From: Clostridia bacterium
GTDB lineage: Bacteria > Bacillota > Clostridia > Oscillospirales > CAG-272
Length of the DNA: 64,000 bases
Reading direction: 5' to 3'
Assembly (NCBI GenBank): GCA_017452525.1
Contig: JAFTMG010000082.1
Coordinates: 1 to 64,000 of the forward strand
In this document: positions 16,820 through 24,987 of the stretch, piece by piece
How positions within the stretch are numbered: the stretch's first letter is position 1
Layout of the letters: every line of letters begins with the position of its first letter
Translations under genes and position numbers: made by a program
The notes under the pieces: model-generated
What the model saw: the letters and a program-made list of their open reading frames with translations, nothing else
The model's database searches: none
Told to the model about the DNA's origin: nothing

Positions 16820-17491
16820 ATGGCACATTTCGTATTTGAGCAAATGCAATATATGATCCGATACCCCGAGGATTACCGCGAGGGGGAGCGCTACCCCGTG
16901 ATCCTCTTTCTGCACGGCGCGGGCACGAGGGGAAACGATATCAACGTGCTGGCAAACAACGCCTTTTTCCGGCTCACGAGAGAGCATAAAGATTTCCCCT
17001 TTGTGCTGGTGGCACCCCTTTGCCACAGCGAGACGTGGTTTGAGCTGTTTGAGACGCTGATCCGATTTACGAACATGATACAGCACGCCGAGTTTACTGA
17101 CCCCGAACGCTTCTATCTGACGGGCAACAGCATGGGCGGCTACGGCGCGTGGCAGCTTGCCATCAGCATGCCCGATGTCTTTGCCGCCATGGTTCCCGTT
17201 TGCGGGGGCGGCATGTATTGGGATGCGGGACGCCTGAAGGAGACCCCCGTATGGGCATTCCACGGTGACATTGACCCCGTGGTGCTGCCTGAGGAATCGG
17301 TCAAGATGGTCGAGGCGGTCAATAAGCGGGGCGGCAATGCCAGACTTACGCTCTATCCCAACACCAAGCACGATTCCTGGACGCCTACCTACAGCAATCC
17401 CGAGGTGTTTGCGTGGATGCTCACCCACCGCCGTACCAACGGCAAGGCGGAGGCGGACCAAAGCTATGCCGACGTCAAAAAATTCGGCTGA
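16820..17491 (+). CDS. alpha/beta hydrolase, dienelactone hydrolase / carboxylesterase type
   Basis: A 223-residue alpha/beta hydrolase. LFLHGAGTRGNDIN near residue 30 is the oxyanion-hole region. GNSMGGYGAWQLA near residue 100 is the nucleophile elbow with catalytic serine. FHGDIDPVVLPEES near residue 150 provides the aspartate, and NTKHDSWTPTY the histidine. This layout fits the predicted-peptidase or feruloyl-esterase-like group often associated with polysaccharide use. There is no signal peptide. CAGGAGG lies seven bases before the ATG. The stop codon overlaps the next start by one base (TGATG). Confidence 0.87.
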   Translation: MAHFVFEQMQYMIRYPEDYREGERYPVILFLHGAGTRGNDINVLANNAFFRLTREHKDFPFVLVAPLCHSETWFELFETLIRFTNMIQHAEFTDPERFYLTGNSMGGYGAWQLAISMPDVFAAMVPVCGGGMYWDAGRLKETPVWAFHGDIDPVVLPEESVKMVEAVNKRGGNARLTLYPNTKHDSWTPTYSNPEVFAWMLTHRRTNGKAEADQSYADVKKFG

Positions 17492-18543
17492 TGGCGGGGC
17501 AAACTTATACCGCCCGGGAGCTGCGGGCGCATTTCCCGGGAAATGACGTGACGACCGACGCCCACGGCATGCCCTCCGTCACGGTGCGGATCCCTATGTT
17601 CCGTATGTGTGATGTGGTGGAGGGCGGCAGCACCGCGCCCCATCCCGCTTTCGTGTCGGATGGCAGGGTGCTTTCTTGGATCGGTGTCTCCAAATTTCAG
17701 AATACGCTGGTGGAGGGGCATGCCTGCTCCTTGCCCGACGCGGCACCCGCCACGGGCGTCGATTATGATACCGCCGCCCGCCTCTGCGCCGAAAAGGGCG
17801 CGGGATGGCATTTGATGACGGCGGCGGAATGGGGCGCCATCGCCCTTTGGTGCCGCAAAAACGGGCACCTTCCCATGGGCAATAACGATTGGGGGCGCGA
17901 TTACCGTGAGCGCGAGTGTCGCGCGCGCAAGACGTACGAGGACACCGCGGCAGGCATCTGCCACGTTGCCACCGGCAGCGGTCCCGCAAGCTGGAGCCAC
18001 GACGGCACGGCGCGGGGGATCTGGGACCTGAACGCCAACGTGTGGGAGTGGGTGGGCGGTCTGCGCCTGGTCTGCGGCGAGCTGCAGCTCTGCGAGCGAG
18101 CGGAGGAGTGGTTCGCGCTGGACGGGCGAAGCGGCGAGAGAATTGCCCCCAACGGCAAGGGTACGACGAAAAACAGCGTCAAGTTAGACTACGTCGGCGG
18201 CATCTGGACCTACACCGCCGCCGAGGTGACCGACTCTCTTGCCAAGGCGCGCTTCTGCGACTTTGCCGCCGTCCGCACGGACGGCACGCTGTGCCCCGCG
18301 GCGAAAGAGCTTCTGGTAGCGCTGGGGCTTTTGCCGAGCCATCCGGGTGAGGATCTTGCGGGCGTGTCCTTCTATGCCAACAACGGCGCGGCGGAGCGCA
18401 TGCCCTTCCGCGGCGGCAGGTGGGGGCAGGGCGCCAACGCGGGCGTCTTCAAGACCTGTCTGGATGATCCGCGCGGCTTTTCGGGCTATGCCGTCGGCTT
18501 CCGCGCGGTGTACGCCCCCGAAGAAAAGGAGAGAAACGTATGA
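17491..18543 (+). CDS. SUMF1/formylglycine-generating-enzyme-like domain protein
   Basis: A 350-residue protein with the C-type-lectin-like SUMF1 fold. Markers are WHLMTAAEWGAIALWCRKNGHLPMGNN, GIWDLNANVWEWVGG and the C-terminal RGGRWGQGANAGVFK with GYAVGFRAVY. True formylglycine-generating enzymes carry a cysteine pair in the C-terminal part; none is visible at the equivalent place, so oxidase activity is doubtful. The same fold is used for ligand binding and in variable proteins of diversity-generating retroelements, but no reverse transcriptase is nearby. Genes on both sides overlap by 1 and 4 bases. Confidence 0.78.
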   Translation: MAGQTYTARELRAHFPGNDVTTDAHGMPSVTVRIPMFRMCDVVEGGSTAPHPAFVSDGRVLSWIGVSKFQNTLVEGHACSLPDAAPATGVDYDTAARLCAEKGAGWHLMTAAEWGAIALWCRKNGHLPMGNNDWGRDYRERECRARKTYEDTAAGICHVATGSGPASWSHDGTARGIWDLNANVWEWVGGLRLVCGELQLCERAEEWFALDGRSGERIAPNGKGTTKNSVKLDYVGGIWTYTAAEVTDSLAKARFCDFAAVRTDGTLCPAAKELLVALGLLPSHPGEDLAGVSFYANNGAAERMPFRGGRWGQGANAGVFKTCLDDPRGFSGYAVGFRAVYAPEEKERNV

Positions 18544-19325
18544 AAAGAACCCAAATAGAGCGCCTCCCCGAGGAGGTCCCCGCCGAATTCGTCCGCTTTG
18601 CGGCGGGCGCGGCAATCTATGACAGCTCCTGCTCCCCCGAGGCGCGGGTCTGGCTGATCGATCGGGACGGCGGCTATTATCTGAAGAAAAACCGCGCGGG
18701 CGAGCTTGCCCGCGAGGCGACGATGACCGACTATTTTCACAAAAAGGGCATGGGTGCCGAGGTGCTTGCCTATCGCACCGACGCGCACGATTGGCTGCTG
18801 ACCGCCGCCGTGGCGGGGGAGGACTGCACCCATCGCACCTACCGCGACGACCCGCGACGTCTTTGCGACACGATCGCGACCCGCCTGCGGGCACTGCACG
18901 AGGTGGACTTTTCCGACTGCCCCGTAACCGACCGCACGGGCGAGTTTCTTCGCCTTGCCGAGGAAAATCACCGCACGGGCAATTATGATTCCTCTCATTT
19001 TCCCGATAGCTTCGGCTATGCTTCGGCAGAGGAGGCGTACGCGGTGCTTTGCGCGGGCAAGGGAGAGCTGAAGCGGGACGTGCTGATCCACGGCGACTAT
19101 TGCCTGCCCAATATCATGCTGGATCGGTGGTGCTTTTCGGGCTTCATCGATCTGGGCAACGCGGGTGTGGGCGATCGTCACATCGATCTGTTCTGGGGCG
19201 CGTGGACACTCTGGTTCAATCTGAAGACCGACGAATACCGAGACCGCTTTTACGATGCCTATGGCAGAGACAAGGTGGATACAGAACTGATCCGCACCGT
19301 AGCCGCCGCCGAGGTCTTCGGCTGA
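18540..19325 (+). CDS. APH-family phosphotransferase (aminoglycoside 3'-phosphotransferase-like)
   Basis: A 261-residue kinase of the APH family. YYLKKNRAGELAREATMTDYF holds the ATP-binding lysine and the helix glutamate, LLTAAVAGEDC is the hinge, and VLIHGDYCLPNIMLD is the catalytic loop. FIDLGNAGVGDRHIDLFWG is the metal-binding block, closely matching APH(3') enzymes, in which HGD.CLPN and GF.D.G..GVADR..D are conserved. Whether it phosphorylates an aminoglycoside or a metabolite cannot be decided. It lies inside a metabolic block with ATGA overlap, not on a resistance cassette. Confidence 0.83.
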   Translation: MKRTQIERLPEEVPAEFVRFAAGAAIYDSSCSPEARVWLIDRDGGYYLKKNRAGELAREATMTDYFHKKGMGAEVLAYRTDAHDWLLTAAVAGEDCTHRTYRDDPRRLCDTIATRLRALHEVDFSDCPVTDRTGEFLRLAEENHRTGNYDSSHFPDSFGYASAEEAYAVLCAGKGELKRDVLIHGDYCLPNIMLDRWCFSGFIDLGNAGVGDRHIDLFWGAWTLWFNLKTDEYRDRFYDAYGRDKVDTELIRTVAAAEVFG

Positions 19326-19368
19326 TATATTATGATGTGTTGCCGCCGCGCGGCAGAACGGAGATACT

Positions 19369-20094
19369 ATGTTACTTTATATTGTTCGACACGGAGATCC
19401 CATCTACTCAACGGACAGCCTGACGGAAAAGGGAAAGCTGCAGGCAGAAGCAGTGGGCAAACGCATGCTTGACGCGAAGATCGACCGCATCTATTCCTCC
19501 CCCATGGGGCGCGCGAGAATGACGGCGGAGCCCGCCTGCCGCCTGCTGGGGCTGGAGGCACAGATCGAGGATTGGACCCATGAGATCGGGGAGGAGATCC
19601 GCACCACCTATCCCGACGGAAAGGTCAAGTCCATATCCCGCCTGCCCAACACCGTCTTCCGTGAAAACGGAAATATCGATATCCCCTACGGGCGCACCTG
19701 CGAGTGTCCCGGCATCCGCGAGAGCCGCATGGACGAGGCGATCCGCACCATTGAGAAAAACGGCAACGAGTTTCTGGAGCGGCAGGGCTACCGCTATGAA
19801 AACGGCGTGTTCCGCATCCTCCGTCCCAACGAGGAGAAGGTCGCCTTGTTCTGCCACGCCGCCTTCGGCCGCGCCTGGCTCTCCATTCTGCTCCATATTC
19901 CGCTCCATCTCATGTGGGCGTCCTTCTCCTATATGCATACGGGGGTCACGGTGCTGGAATTCCGCAACAATCCCGACGGATTTACCGCGCCCCATTGCCT
20001 CTGCTATTCGGATATGTCCCACCTGTATAAATACGGTCCCGACATGAAGTACGCCACGCTGTATCACGGCGGGGACCATCTGCTGGATCTGTGA
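19369..20094 (+). CDS. histidine phosphatase family protein
   Basis: A 241-residue member of the phosphoglycerate-mutase-like phosphatase superfamily. IVRHGDPIYSTDSLTEKGKLQAEAVG has the catalytic histidine at residue 8, IYSSPMGRARMTAEPA holds the second arginine, and LFCHAAFGRAWLS gives the second histidine. It resembles the protein encoded at 52957-53670 in length, motif spacing and the long middle region, so the two are paralogues of a distinct subgroup starting RHGDPIY. The middle insertion (about residues 70-155) is not typical of CobC-like phosphatases. The substrate is unknown. Confidence 0.85.
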   Translation: MLLYIVRHGDPIYSTDSLTEKGKLQAEAVGKRMLDAKIDRIYSSPMGRARMTAEPACRLLGLEAQIEDWTHEIGEEIRTTYPDGKVKSISRLPNTVFRENGNIDIPYGRTCECPGIRESRMDEAIRTIEKNGNEFLERQGYRYENGVFRILRPNEEKVALFCHAAFGRAWLSILLHIPLHLMWASFSYMHTGVTVLEFRNNPDGFTAPHCLCYSDMSHLYKYGPDMKYATLYHGGDHLLDL

Positions 20095-20139
20095 TCCGAT
20101 ATGCGAAAAACATCTGACCTTCGGAAAGGACTTTCCCCT

Positions 20140-20850
20140 ATGTTGATCGACCTTCACGCCCATTCCTCGGGCATCAGCAAATGCTGTCGCATCCCCATCG
20201 AGCAGGTCATCAAGGAGGCGAAGCGCGTCGGGATAGACGGCATCGTGCTGACCAATCATTATCAGAAAAATTATGTTACCGACGGCGATTTTCCTGCCTT
20301 CGCCGCACGTTATATCGCCGAATACGAATATGCCGCCGAGTTGGTAAAAGACTCGGATTTCCGTATCTTTTTCGGTATTGAAGTGACGATGGAGAAACAT
20401 CCCGGGGTGCATATGCTCATCTATGGTGTTGAGCCTGCTTTTCTGACTGCGCATCCTACTTTGTTTGATTATACCCAGGAGGAGCTGTATTACCTTGTCT
20501 GTGAGGTGGGCGGATTCCTTGTGCAGGCACACCCTATGCGGCGGCAGAACCGATTGCTCGATACAAGATTCCTTGACGGCATCGAGATCAGCTGTCATCC
20601 ACTCTATGAAGGAACCCATATCGACGAGCTGACACCCATTGCCGAGGCCGCTGACATCCTCCTTACCGCCGGCGGCGACTTTCACGCTGATACCCACCGC
20701 GCCCGTTGCGGCGTGTATCTGGATAACAACGTCAAGACTGCAAGAGAGTTCGCCGAGTGCTTTCTCTATACCGACGAAGTCAAGCTCTGCGTGCAGGAAG
20801 TGGACTCGCGGGAGAGCTATGATGTGACATTTTGCCGCAGTAAGGCGTAA
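20140..20850 (+). CDS. PHP domain phosphoesterase-like protein
   Basis: A 236-residue protein with a polymerase and histidinol phosphatase (PHP) domain. DLHAHSS at residue 4 and LTNHYQ near residue 36 start the metal site. IEVTME near residue 86, QAHPMRR near residue 130 and GGDFHADTHR near residue 185 complete it. Such enzymes hydrolyse phosphate esters in a trinuclear metal site; the substrate is unknown. ATG at 20140 follows GGAAAGGA by nine bases, preferred to the upstream ATG at 20101. Confidence 0.87.
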   Translation: MLIDLHAHSSGISKCCRIPIEQVIKEAKRVGIDGIVLTNHYQKNYVTDGDFPAFAARYIAEYEYAAELVKDSDFRIFFGIEVTMEKHPGVHMLIYGVEPAFLTAHPTLFDYTQEELYYLVCEVGGFLVQAHPMRRQNRLLDTRFLDGIEISCHPLYEGTHIDELTPIAEAADILLTAGGDFHADTHRARCGVYLDNNVKTAREFAECFLYTDEVKLCVQEVDSRESYDVTFCRSKA

Positions 20851-20870
20851 GAAAAAGGAGAAAATATACC

Positions 20871-21311
20871 ATGATCAAAATTTATGATCTGAAAGACTTG
20901 ACAAACCATCTCCCCATTCCGCAGGATGCGTTGGATTTTGTCCTGAAGATGACCGCCGACACGCCGAATGGGCGCTATGATTTCGGTGCGGATTGCTACG
21001 TCAACGTCATGTCGTGCGACACCTCCGCCGCCCTTGCCCCCATGGAGGCACACGAGAAGTTCATCGACGTGCAAATGGTGCTCGCGGGCGAGGAAAAGAT
21101 CTACGTCACCCCCAAAGCGCCGCTGTCCGTCACCGAGCCGTACAACGCCGAGAAGGACATCGCCTTCTACGCATGGGAACACGCCGAAGCAGTCACCTAC
21201 GCCGCCGGGGAGGCTGTCGTCCTTTACCCCGAAGAAGCACACCTGCCGGGTCGCGCCGCAGGAGAGCCGATGACGATCAAGAAGGCAGTTTTGAAGATAA
21301 ATTCAATATAA
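20871..21311 (+). CDS. YhcH/YjgK/YiaL family protein
   Basis: A 146-residue protein of the DUF386 (YhcH/YiaL/EbgC) family, a cupin-like fold. EAHEKFIDVQMVLAGEEKIYV is the family's signature, and the C-terminal FYPEEAHLPG-like stretch (VVLYPEEAHLPGRAAGEP) carries a metal-site histidine. Relatives act with sialic-acid or beta-galactoside pathways, perhaps as sugar anomerases or isomerases, which fits the nearby sugar esterases and sialate-esterase-like gene. It lies 20 bases after the PHP gene. Confidence 0.9.
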   Translation: MIKIYDLKDLTNHLPIPQDALDFVLKMTADTPNGRYDFGADCYVNVMSCDTSAALAPMEAHEKFIDVQMVLAGEEKIYVTPKAPLSVTEPYNAEKDIAFYAWEHAEAVTYAAGEAVVLYPEEAHLPGRAAGEPMTIKKAVLKINSI

Positions 21312-21369
21312 CAGACGCGAAATTTACACAGTATCCCATGAAAATATATAAGTAGAAAGGGTATTTCAC

Positions 21370-22323
21370 ATGGAAGAAAAGAAAAAGAAATCAGAATTTT
21401 TTGCCGGGATTGTGCATAAAGCTGCGGACATTGGAAAAGATGTTGGAAAAAAAGTTGCTGACGGAGTACAAAGTGGAACAAAAACATTGGCGGAAACTGC
21501 CAAAAGCAATAGCTATACGTGGAAAATGAAAAAATATAATCCGGTGTTTCCAGAACAATATTGGAGCAAAGATTTTTACATTCCAAACATGATAGTCATT
21601 GTTGACGATGCGGTTAGACGTGGAATTGATGTATGCAAAGGATCTATTGGATGGCTTAGTAAAGAAAATGGGATGGAAGTGCTGTATCTTTATGATGAAT
21701 TCGTTTCGCAATGTGGAATCATATTTGTGCCTGCCGCTATATGCGATGAAGTTTACTACGTAGATCGATTTGATCATAAACGATTTGTTAGAGTAGATTG
21801 TATATTTGGAAAAGCACATGAAGAAAAACTGGCTGAATTAGAGCATATAGCTTTTTGTTTGGGCGCTAAAAGTTTCTCTGTAGAAATATCTGAATCGAGT
21901 TTGATCGTTGAAACTGATAAGAAAAAGGCAGATGGTCAACGAGGTGGGAATATCAAAGGTGTTTCGGCATCAACATCGGAGGATGCTGAAAAAAGTCTGC
22001 ATACAACATCCGTAAAGAAGCTCAATGGACGAAATACTACATATTTCGAAGGGAATAGTGAGCCGCGGCAACCTCAATTGAAGTGGTTTGCACATGACGA
22101 CGGTATTAAACGCTTGATTGAAATGCGTTGTTCTAAAGAAAACACCATCAAATCTAAGGTTTTAGAGTTAGAAGGCTCTTCCTGTGCCACAATGGCGCAA
22201 AAAACAGCGTGTGCAATTGATGGAGCAATTGGAAAAATTATGAATAATAAATCTAATGTTGAGATGGAACATCAAGCTAAAACTGAATGGTATAGTAAAC
22301 TCATTTATCGCATAGAATTTTAA
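21370..22323 (+). CDS. hypothetical protein, AT-rich
   Basis: I do not recognise this 317-residue protein. The first 45 residues are lysine-rich and predicted helical (VGKKVADGVQSGTKTLAETAK), and there is no signal peptide or membrane segment. A mixed alpha/beta part follows, with KLAELEHIAFCLGAKSFSVEI near residue 155. A linker rich in Ser, Thr and Lys spans about 180-235. The C-terminal part runs from LKWFAHDDGIKRLIEMR to WYSKLIYRIEF. Base use is clearly more AT-rich than in neighbours. AGAAAGGG precedes the ATG and a strong terminator follows, so it is probably an acquired single gene. Confidence 0.7.
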   Translation: MEEKKKKSEFFAGIVHKAADIGKDVGKKVADGVQSGTKTLAETAKSNSYTWKMKKYNPVFPEQYWSKDFYIPNMIVIVDDAVRRGIDVCKGSIGWLSKENGMEVLYLYDEFVSQCGIIFVPAAICDEVYYVDRFDHKRFVRVDCIFGKAHEEKLAELEHIAFCLGAKSFSVEISESSLIVETDKKKADGQRGGNIKGVSASTSEDAEKSLHTTSVKKLNGRNTTYFEGNSEPRQPQLKWFAHDDGIKRLIEMRCSKENTIKSKVLELEGSSCATMAQKTACAIDGAIGKIMNNKSNVEMEHQAKTEWYSKLIYRIEF

Positions 22324-22329
22324 GCTAGA

Positions 22330-22367
22330 AAAAGACCGTTGCACACGACCTCGTGCAACGGTCTTTT
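22330..22367. terminator. bidirectional terminator
   Basis: Perfect 15-base arms at 22330-22344 and 22353-22367 (AAAAGACCGTTGCAC and complement) lie between two convergent genes. The outer A and T runs let it work both ways. Confidence 0.92.
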
Positions 22368-22380
22368 ATATCTATATCCA

Positions 22381-23682
22381 TCAATCCAAAATCGCCCCAT
22401 GCGCCCGAAGCACGCTCTGCAGCTCCTCTGTGCGAACGGCATCAAGCGCCAGCTGATCCCGCAGCGCGATGGCTGCCGCCGCGCCTGCCGCCTGACCGAT
22501 CGCCATAGCGCAGGGCATGACGCGGATGCCGCCCGCGGCTTGCGACTCGCAGGAGATCGTCTTACCCGCCACCAGCAGGTTGTCGCACCCGATGGGGAGC
22601 ATGGCGCGGTAGGGAACGTAATACACGTTGGCGATCTCGATCTTGAAATTGCCCTTCATCTCGGCATTACGGGGATGCACGTCCATGCCGAAGGCGTAGG
22701 TAGCAATGCAATCCTCAAATTTGACGCCGCCCGATACGTCCGCCACCGTGACCTTGTACTTGCCCTCAATATGTCGGCTCTCGCGGACACCCAGCACGGG
22801 CGCGACCTGCGTGATACGGGCATTCTCAAAGCCGGGGGTCTCCTGAAGCACCCGATAGGACTCCAACACCTGGCGTCGCGCCTCCACGTGCGCCCGCGTC
22901 ATACTTGCCGAGTCGGTGGCATCGGTGTTGAAGACGCGCAGGTGGTTGATCTTGTAGATCCCCTCGGTGGGCGTGCGGTAAGCCTTGACCGCCCCCGTGG
23001 GACCGCCCGGGCGCTTGGCGTGGGCATTGTAGCCCTCGTCCGATACGCCGTCCACCTCAAACATCAGCGTACCCGGCTGGGGAACGCCGCTCTCCTCCTC
23101 ACCCTTCCACGTGGGCACGCCTGCGGCATACGCCACGTCGGCATTACCCGTGGCGTCGATAAAGAGATCGGCGCTGACACAGCGCAGACCCTCCAGCGCC
23201 GCAAGAATGACCGAGCGGATCTTGCCGCCCTCACAAACACAGTCGGCAAAGCGGGTATACATCAAAACCCCCACACCCGCCTCGCGGACCATCTCATCCA
23301 GCACGATCTGAAGCATGAAGGAATCAAACGGCGTGACATGGCGGTGGTAACGCTTGATAAAGGAGGTGTGAATGCTGGGCGAATCGGTGTTCTCGGGCAG
23401 AATCGCGCCCGAACGCGCCTCCAGCCGCTCAATGATCTCGCGGTAAAGCCCGCCCACGGTGGGGCGCTCGCCCTCGCGGTCGTAATTGGTCATAAAGGGA
23501 CCGACCAGACCGGTGGTCGCCATACCGCCCAGCATGCCGCTGCCCTCGATCAGCAATACCTTCGCGCCGTTCCGCGCCGCCTCAATGGCGGCGCAGACCC
23601 CTGCGGGTCCGCCGCCCAAAACCACCAGCTCGTAATGCCCCAGCGAGGGGATCTCCTTGGTATATATCAAACGATCTGCCAT
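22381..23682 (-). CDS. FAD-dependent oxidoreductase (FAD_oxidored family)
   Basis: A 433-residue flavoprotein. The dinucleotide-binding motif is VVLGGGPAGVCAAIEAARNGAKVLLIE near residue 20, then GMLGGMATTGLVGPF. LFIDATGNADVAYAAG and LLVAGKTISCESQAAGGIRVMP are typical of the FAD_oxidored group that often neighbours glycan-degrading genes. No signal peptide. The substrate is unknown, perhaps a sugar or polyol derivative. ATG at 23682 follows a GAGAGGAC ribosome site and is preferred to the codon ten residues upstream. It has its own promoter. Confidence 0.88.
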   Translation of the reverse strand: MADRLIYTKEIPSLGHYELVVLGGGPAGVCAAIEAARNGAKVLLIEGSGMLGGMATTGLVGPFMTNYDREGERPTVGGLYREIIERLEARSGAILPENTDSPSIHTSFIKRYHRHVTPFDSFMLQIVLDEMVREAGVGVLMYTRFADCVCEGGKIRSVILAALEGLRCVSADLFIDATGNADVAYAAGVPTWKGEEESGVPQPGTLMFEVDGVSDEGYNAHAKRPGGPTGAVKAYRTPTEGIYKINHLRVFNTDATDSASMTRAHVEARRQVLESYRVLQETPGFENARITQVAPVLGVRESRHIEGKYKVTVADVSGGVKFEDCIATYAFGMDVHPRNAEMKGNFKIEIANVYYVPYRAMLPIGCDNLLVAGKTISCESQAAGGIRVMPCAMAIGQAAGAAAAIALRDQLALDAVRTEELQSVLRAHGAILD

Positions 23683-23732
23683 AATACGTCCTCTCTGCCG
23701 CCGCGGCGGCACGTTTCGTTCTCGATGGGTCT

Positions 23733-23761
23733 ATTTTAGCACAAACACCGCCAAAGCGCAA
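23733..23761 (-). promoter_or_regulatory. promoter of the FAD oxidoreductase gene
   Basis: Minus strand: -35 TTGCGC, 17-base spacer, -10 TAAAAT. A GC-rich palindrome, GCCGCCGCGGCGGC, lies in the 5' leader at about 23698-23711. Confidence 0.65.
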
Positions 23762-23782
23762 GAGCACGGCCGAAAAAAGCGG

Positions 23783-23811
23783 TTGAAAAGTGAGATAGAG
23801 TATGATATACT
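23783..23811 (+). promoter_or_regulatory. promoter of the GH32 gene
   Basis: -35 TTGAAA, exact 17-base spacer, -10 TATACT, 30 bases before the GH32 start codon. It is divergent from the oxidoreductase promoter. Confidence 0.8.
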
Positions 23812-23840
23812 GTAAAAAAACCGAGCAAGGGGGAAGCGCC

Positions 23841-24950
23841 ATGAGATTTGCATATCATTTTGAACCGACCGTGGGCTGGATGAACGACCCGAACGGACTT
23901 TGTTATTTCAAAGGGCAGTACCACGCCTTTTTTCAGCATAACCCATACGCGCCCAAATGGGACACCATGCATTGGGGGCACGCCACCTCGAAGGATCTGA
24001 TCCATTGGACCGAGACCGATATCGCGCTCTATCCCGACAGGGAATACGAAGACAAGGGCGGCTGCTTCTCCGGCTCCGCCATGGAGAAGGACGGCAAATT
24101 GCACCTCTTTTATACCGGTGTTTCCCACCGTCTGGGGCAGGCGCAGGCAATGGCGTATTCTGAGGATGGTCTGCATTTTGTAAAGTATGAGGGCAATCCC
24201 GTGATCCCGCGCGCGCCCTTTATCGCCGAGGGCGGCGTGACCAAGGATTTCCGCGACCCCAAGGTGATCGCGGCGTTTGGCAGATATTATATGGTCTGCG
24301 GTACCTGTCGGGATGGGGTAGGGCAGGTGTTGCTCTATATCTCGGAGGATCTGATCGAGTGGCAGTATCTGGACGTTGCCTATGCGTCGGACAGGTTCGG
24401 CGGTACGCTGGAGTGTCCCGATCTGTTCCCGCTGGGCGACCGCTGGGTGCTGATGTTCTCCGCCATGAAGCCGACGGTTGCCGCCACCGTGTTCGTCGTC
24501 GGCGATTTTGACGGCAAGCGCTTCATCCCCGAGCGGGAGACCTACAGCGAGTTCGGACGTGATTTTTACGCGCCGCAGACCCTTCTCGCTCCCGACGGCA
24601 GGCGCATGATGATCGGCTGGTACTATCATTGGGGCAAGCCGCTCCCCGAGGGCAACGAGGTCGCCGGCGCGCTGAGCATCCCCCGCGAGCTGTCGCTAGT
24701 CGACGGCGGCGTGATCAACACCCCCGTGCGCGAGGCGGCGCGTTTTTTGACCGATTCCTGCGAATACGTCCGCGTCCGCGGCACCGTCCTCACCGTAACG
24801 GGACTTGACGGACAAACGGTCTACGAAAAGGACTTTTTCGGCGTCAACGGCATCGAAAAGATAGACAAGGTCGAGATCCTCTTCGACCGAAAGGCAGTAG
24901 AGATCTTCCTCAACGGCGGCGCGGCATCGGTGTCGCAGTGGTTGATCTGA
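23841..24950 (+). CDS. GH32 beta-fructosidase (sucrose or fructan hydrolase)
   Basis: A 369-residue glycoside hydrolase family 32 enzyme. WMNDPNGLCYFKGQYHAFFQHNP holds the nucleophile aspartate near residue 14. FRDPKVI near residue 135 is the transition-state stabiliser, and GGTLECPDLFPLGD near residue 190 holds the acid/base glutamate. The five-bladed propeller is complete, but the C-terminal beta-sandwich is short: typical enzymes have about 480-500 residues. No signal peptide, so it acts on imported sucrose or short fructans. AAGGGGG lies before the ATG. Confidence 0.92.
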   Translation: MRFAYHFEPTVGWMNDPNGLCYFKGQYHAFFQHNPYAPKWDTMHWGHATSKDLIHWTETDIALYPDREYEDKGGCFSGSAMEKDGKLHLFYTGVSHRLGQAQAMAYSEDGLHFVKYEGNPVIPRAPFIAEGGVTKDFRDPKVIAAFGRYYMVCGTCRDGVGQVLLYISEDLIEWQYLDVAYASDRFGGTLECPDLFPLGDRWVLMFSAMKPTVAATVFVVGDFDGKRFIPERETYSEFGRDFYAPQTLLAPDGRRMMIGWYYHWGKPLPEGNEVAGALSIPRELSLVDGGVINTPVREAARFLTDSCEYVRVRGTVLTVTGLDGQTVYEKDFFGVNGIEKIDKVEILFDRKAVEIFLNGGAASVSQWLI

Positions 24951-24956
24951 ATAAAA

Positions 24957-24986
24957 TCAAGGCTCCTTCCGCGGAAGGAGCCTTGA
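24957..24986. terminator. bidirectional terminator
   Basis: A 30-base palindrome with 14-base arms (TCAAGGCTCCTTCC and complement) around a central GC, located between the convergent GH32 and glycosidase-like genes. Confidence 0.9.
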
Positions 24987-24987
24987 T

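Noticed and set aside
17491..18543. Target protein of a diversity-generating retroelement
   Set aside because: The lectin-like fold fits, but no reverse transcriptase, template repeat or accessory gene is present nearby.
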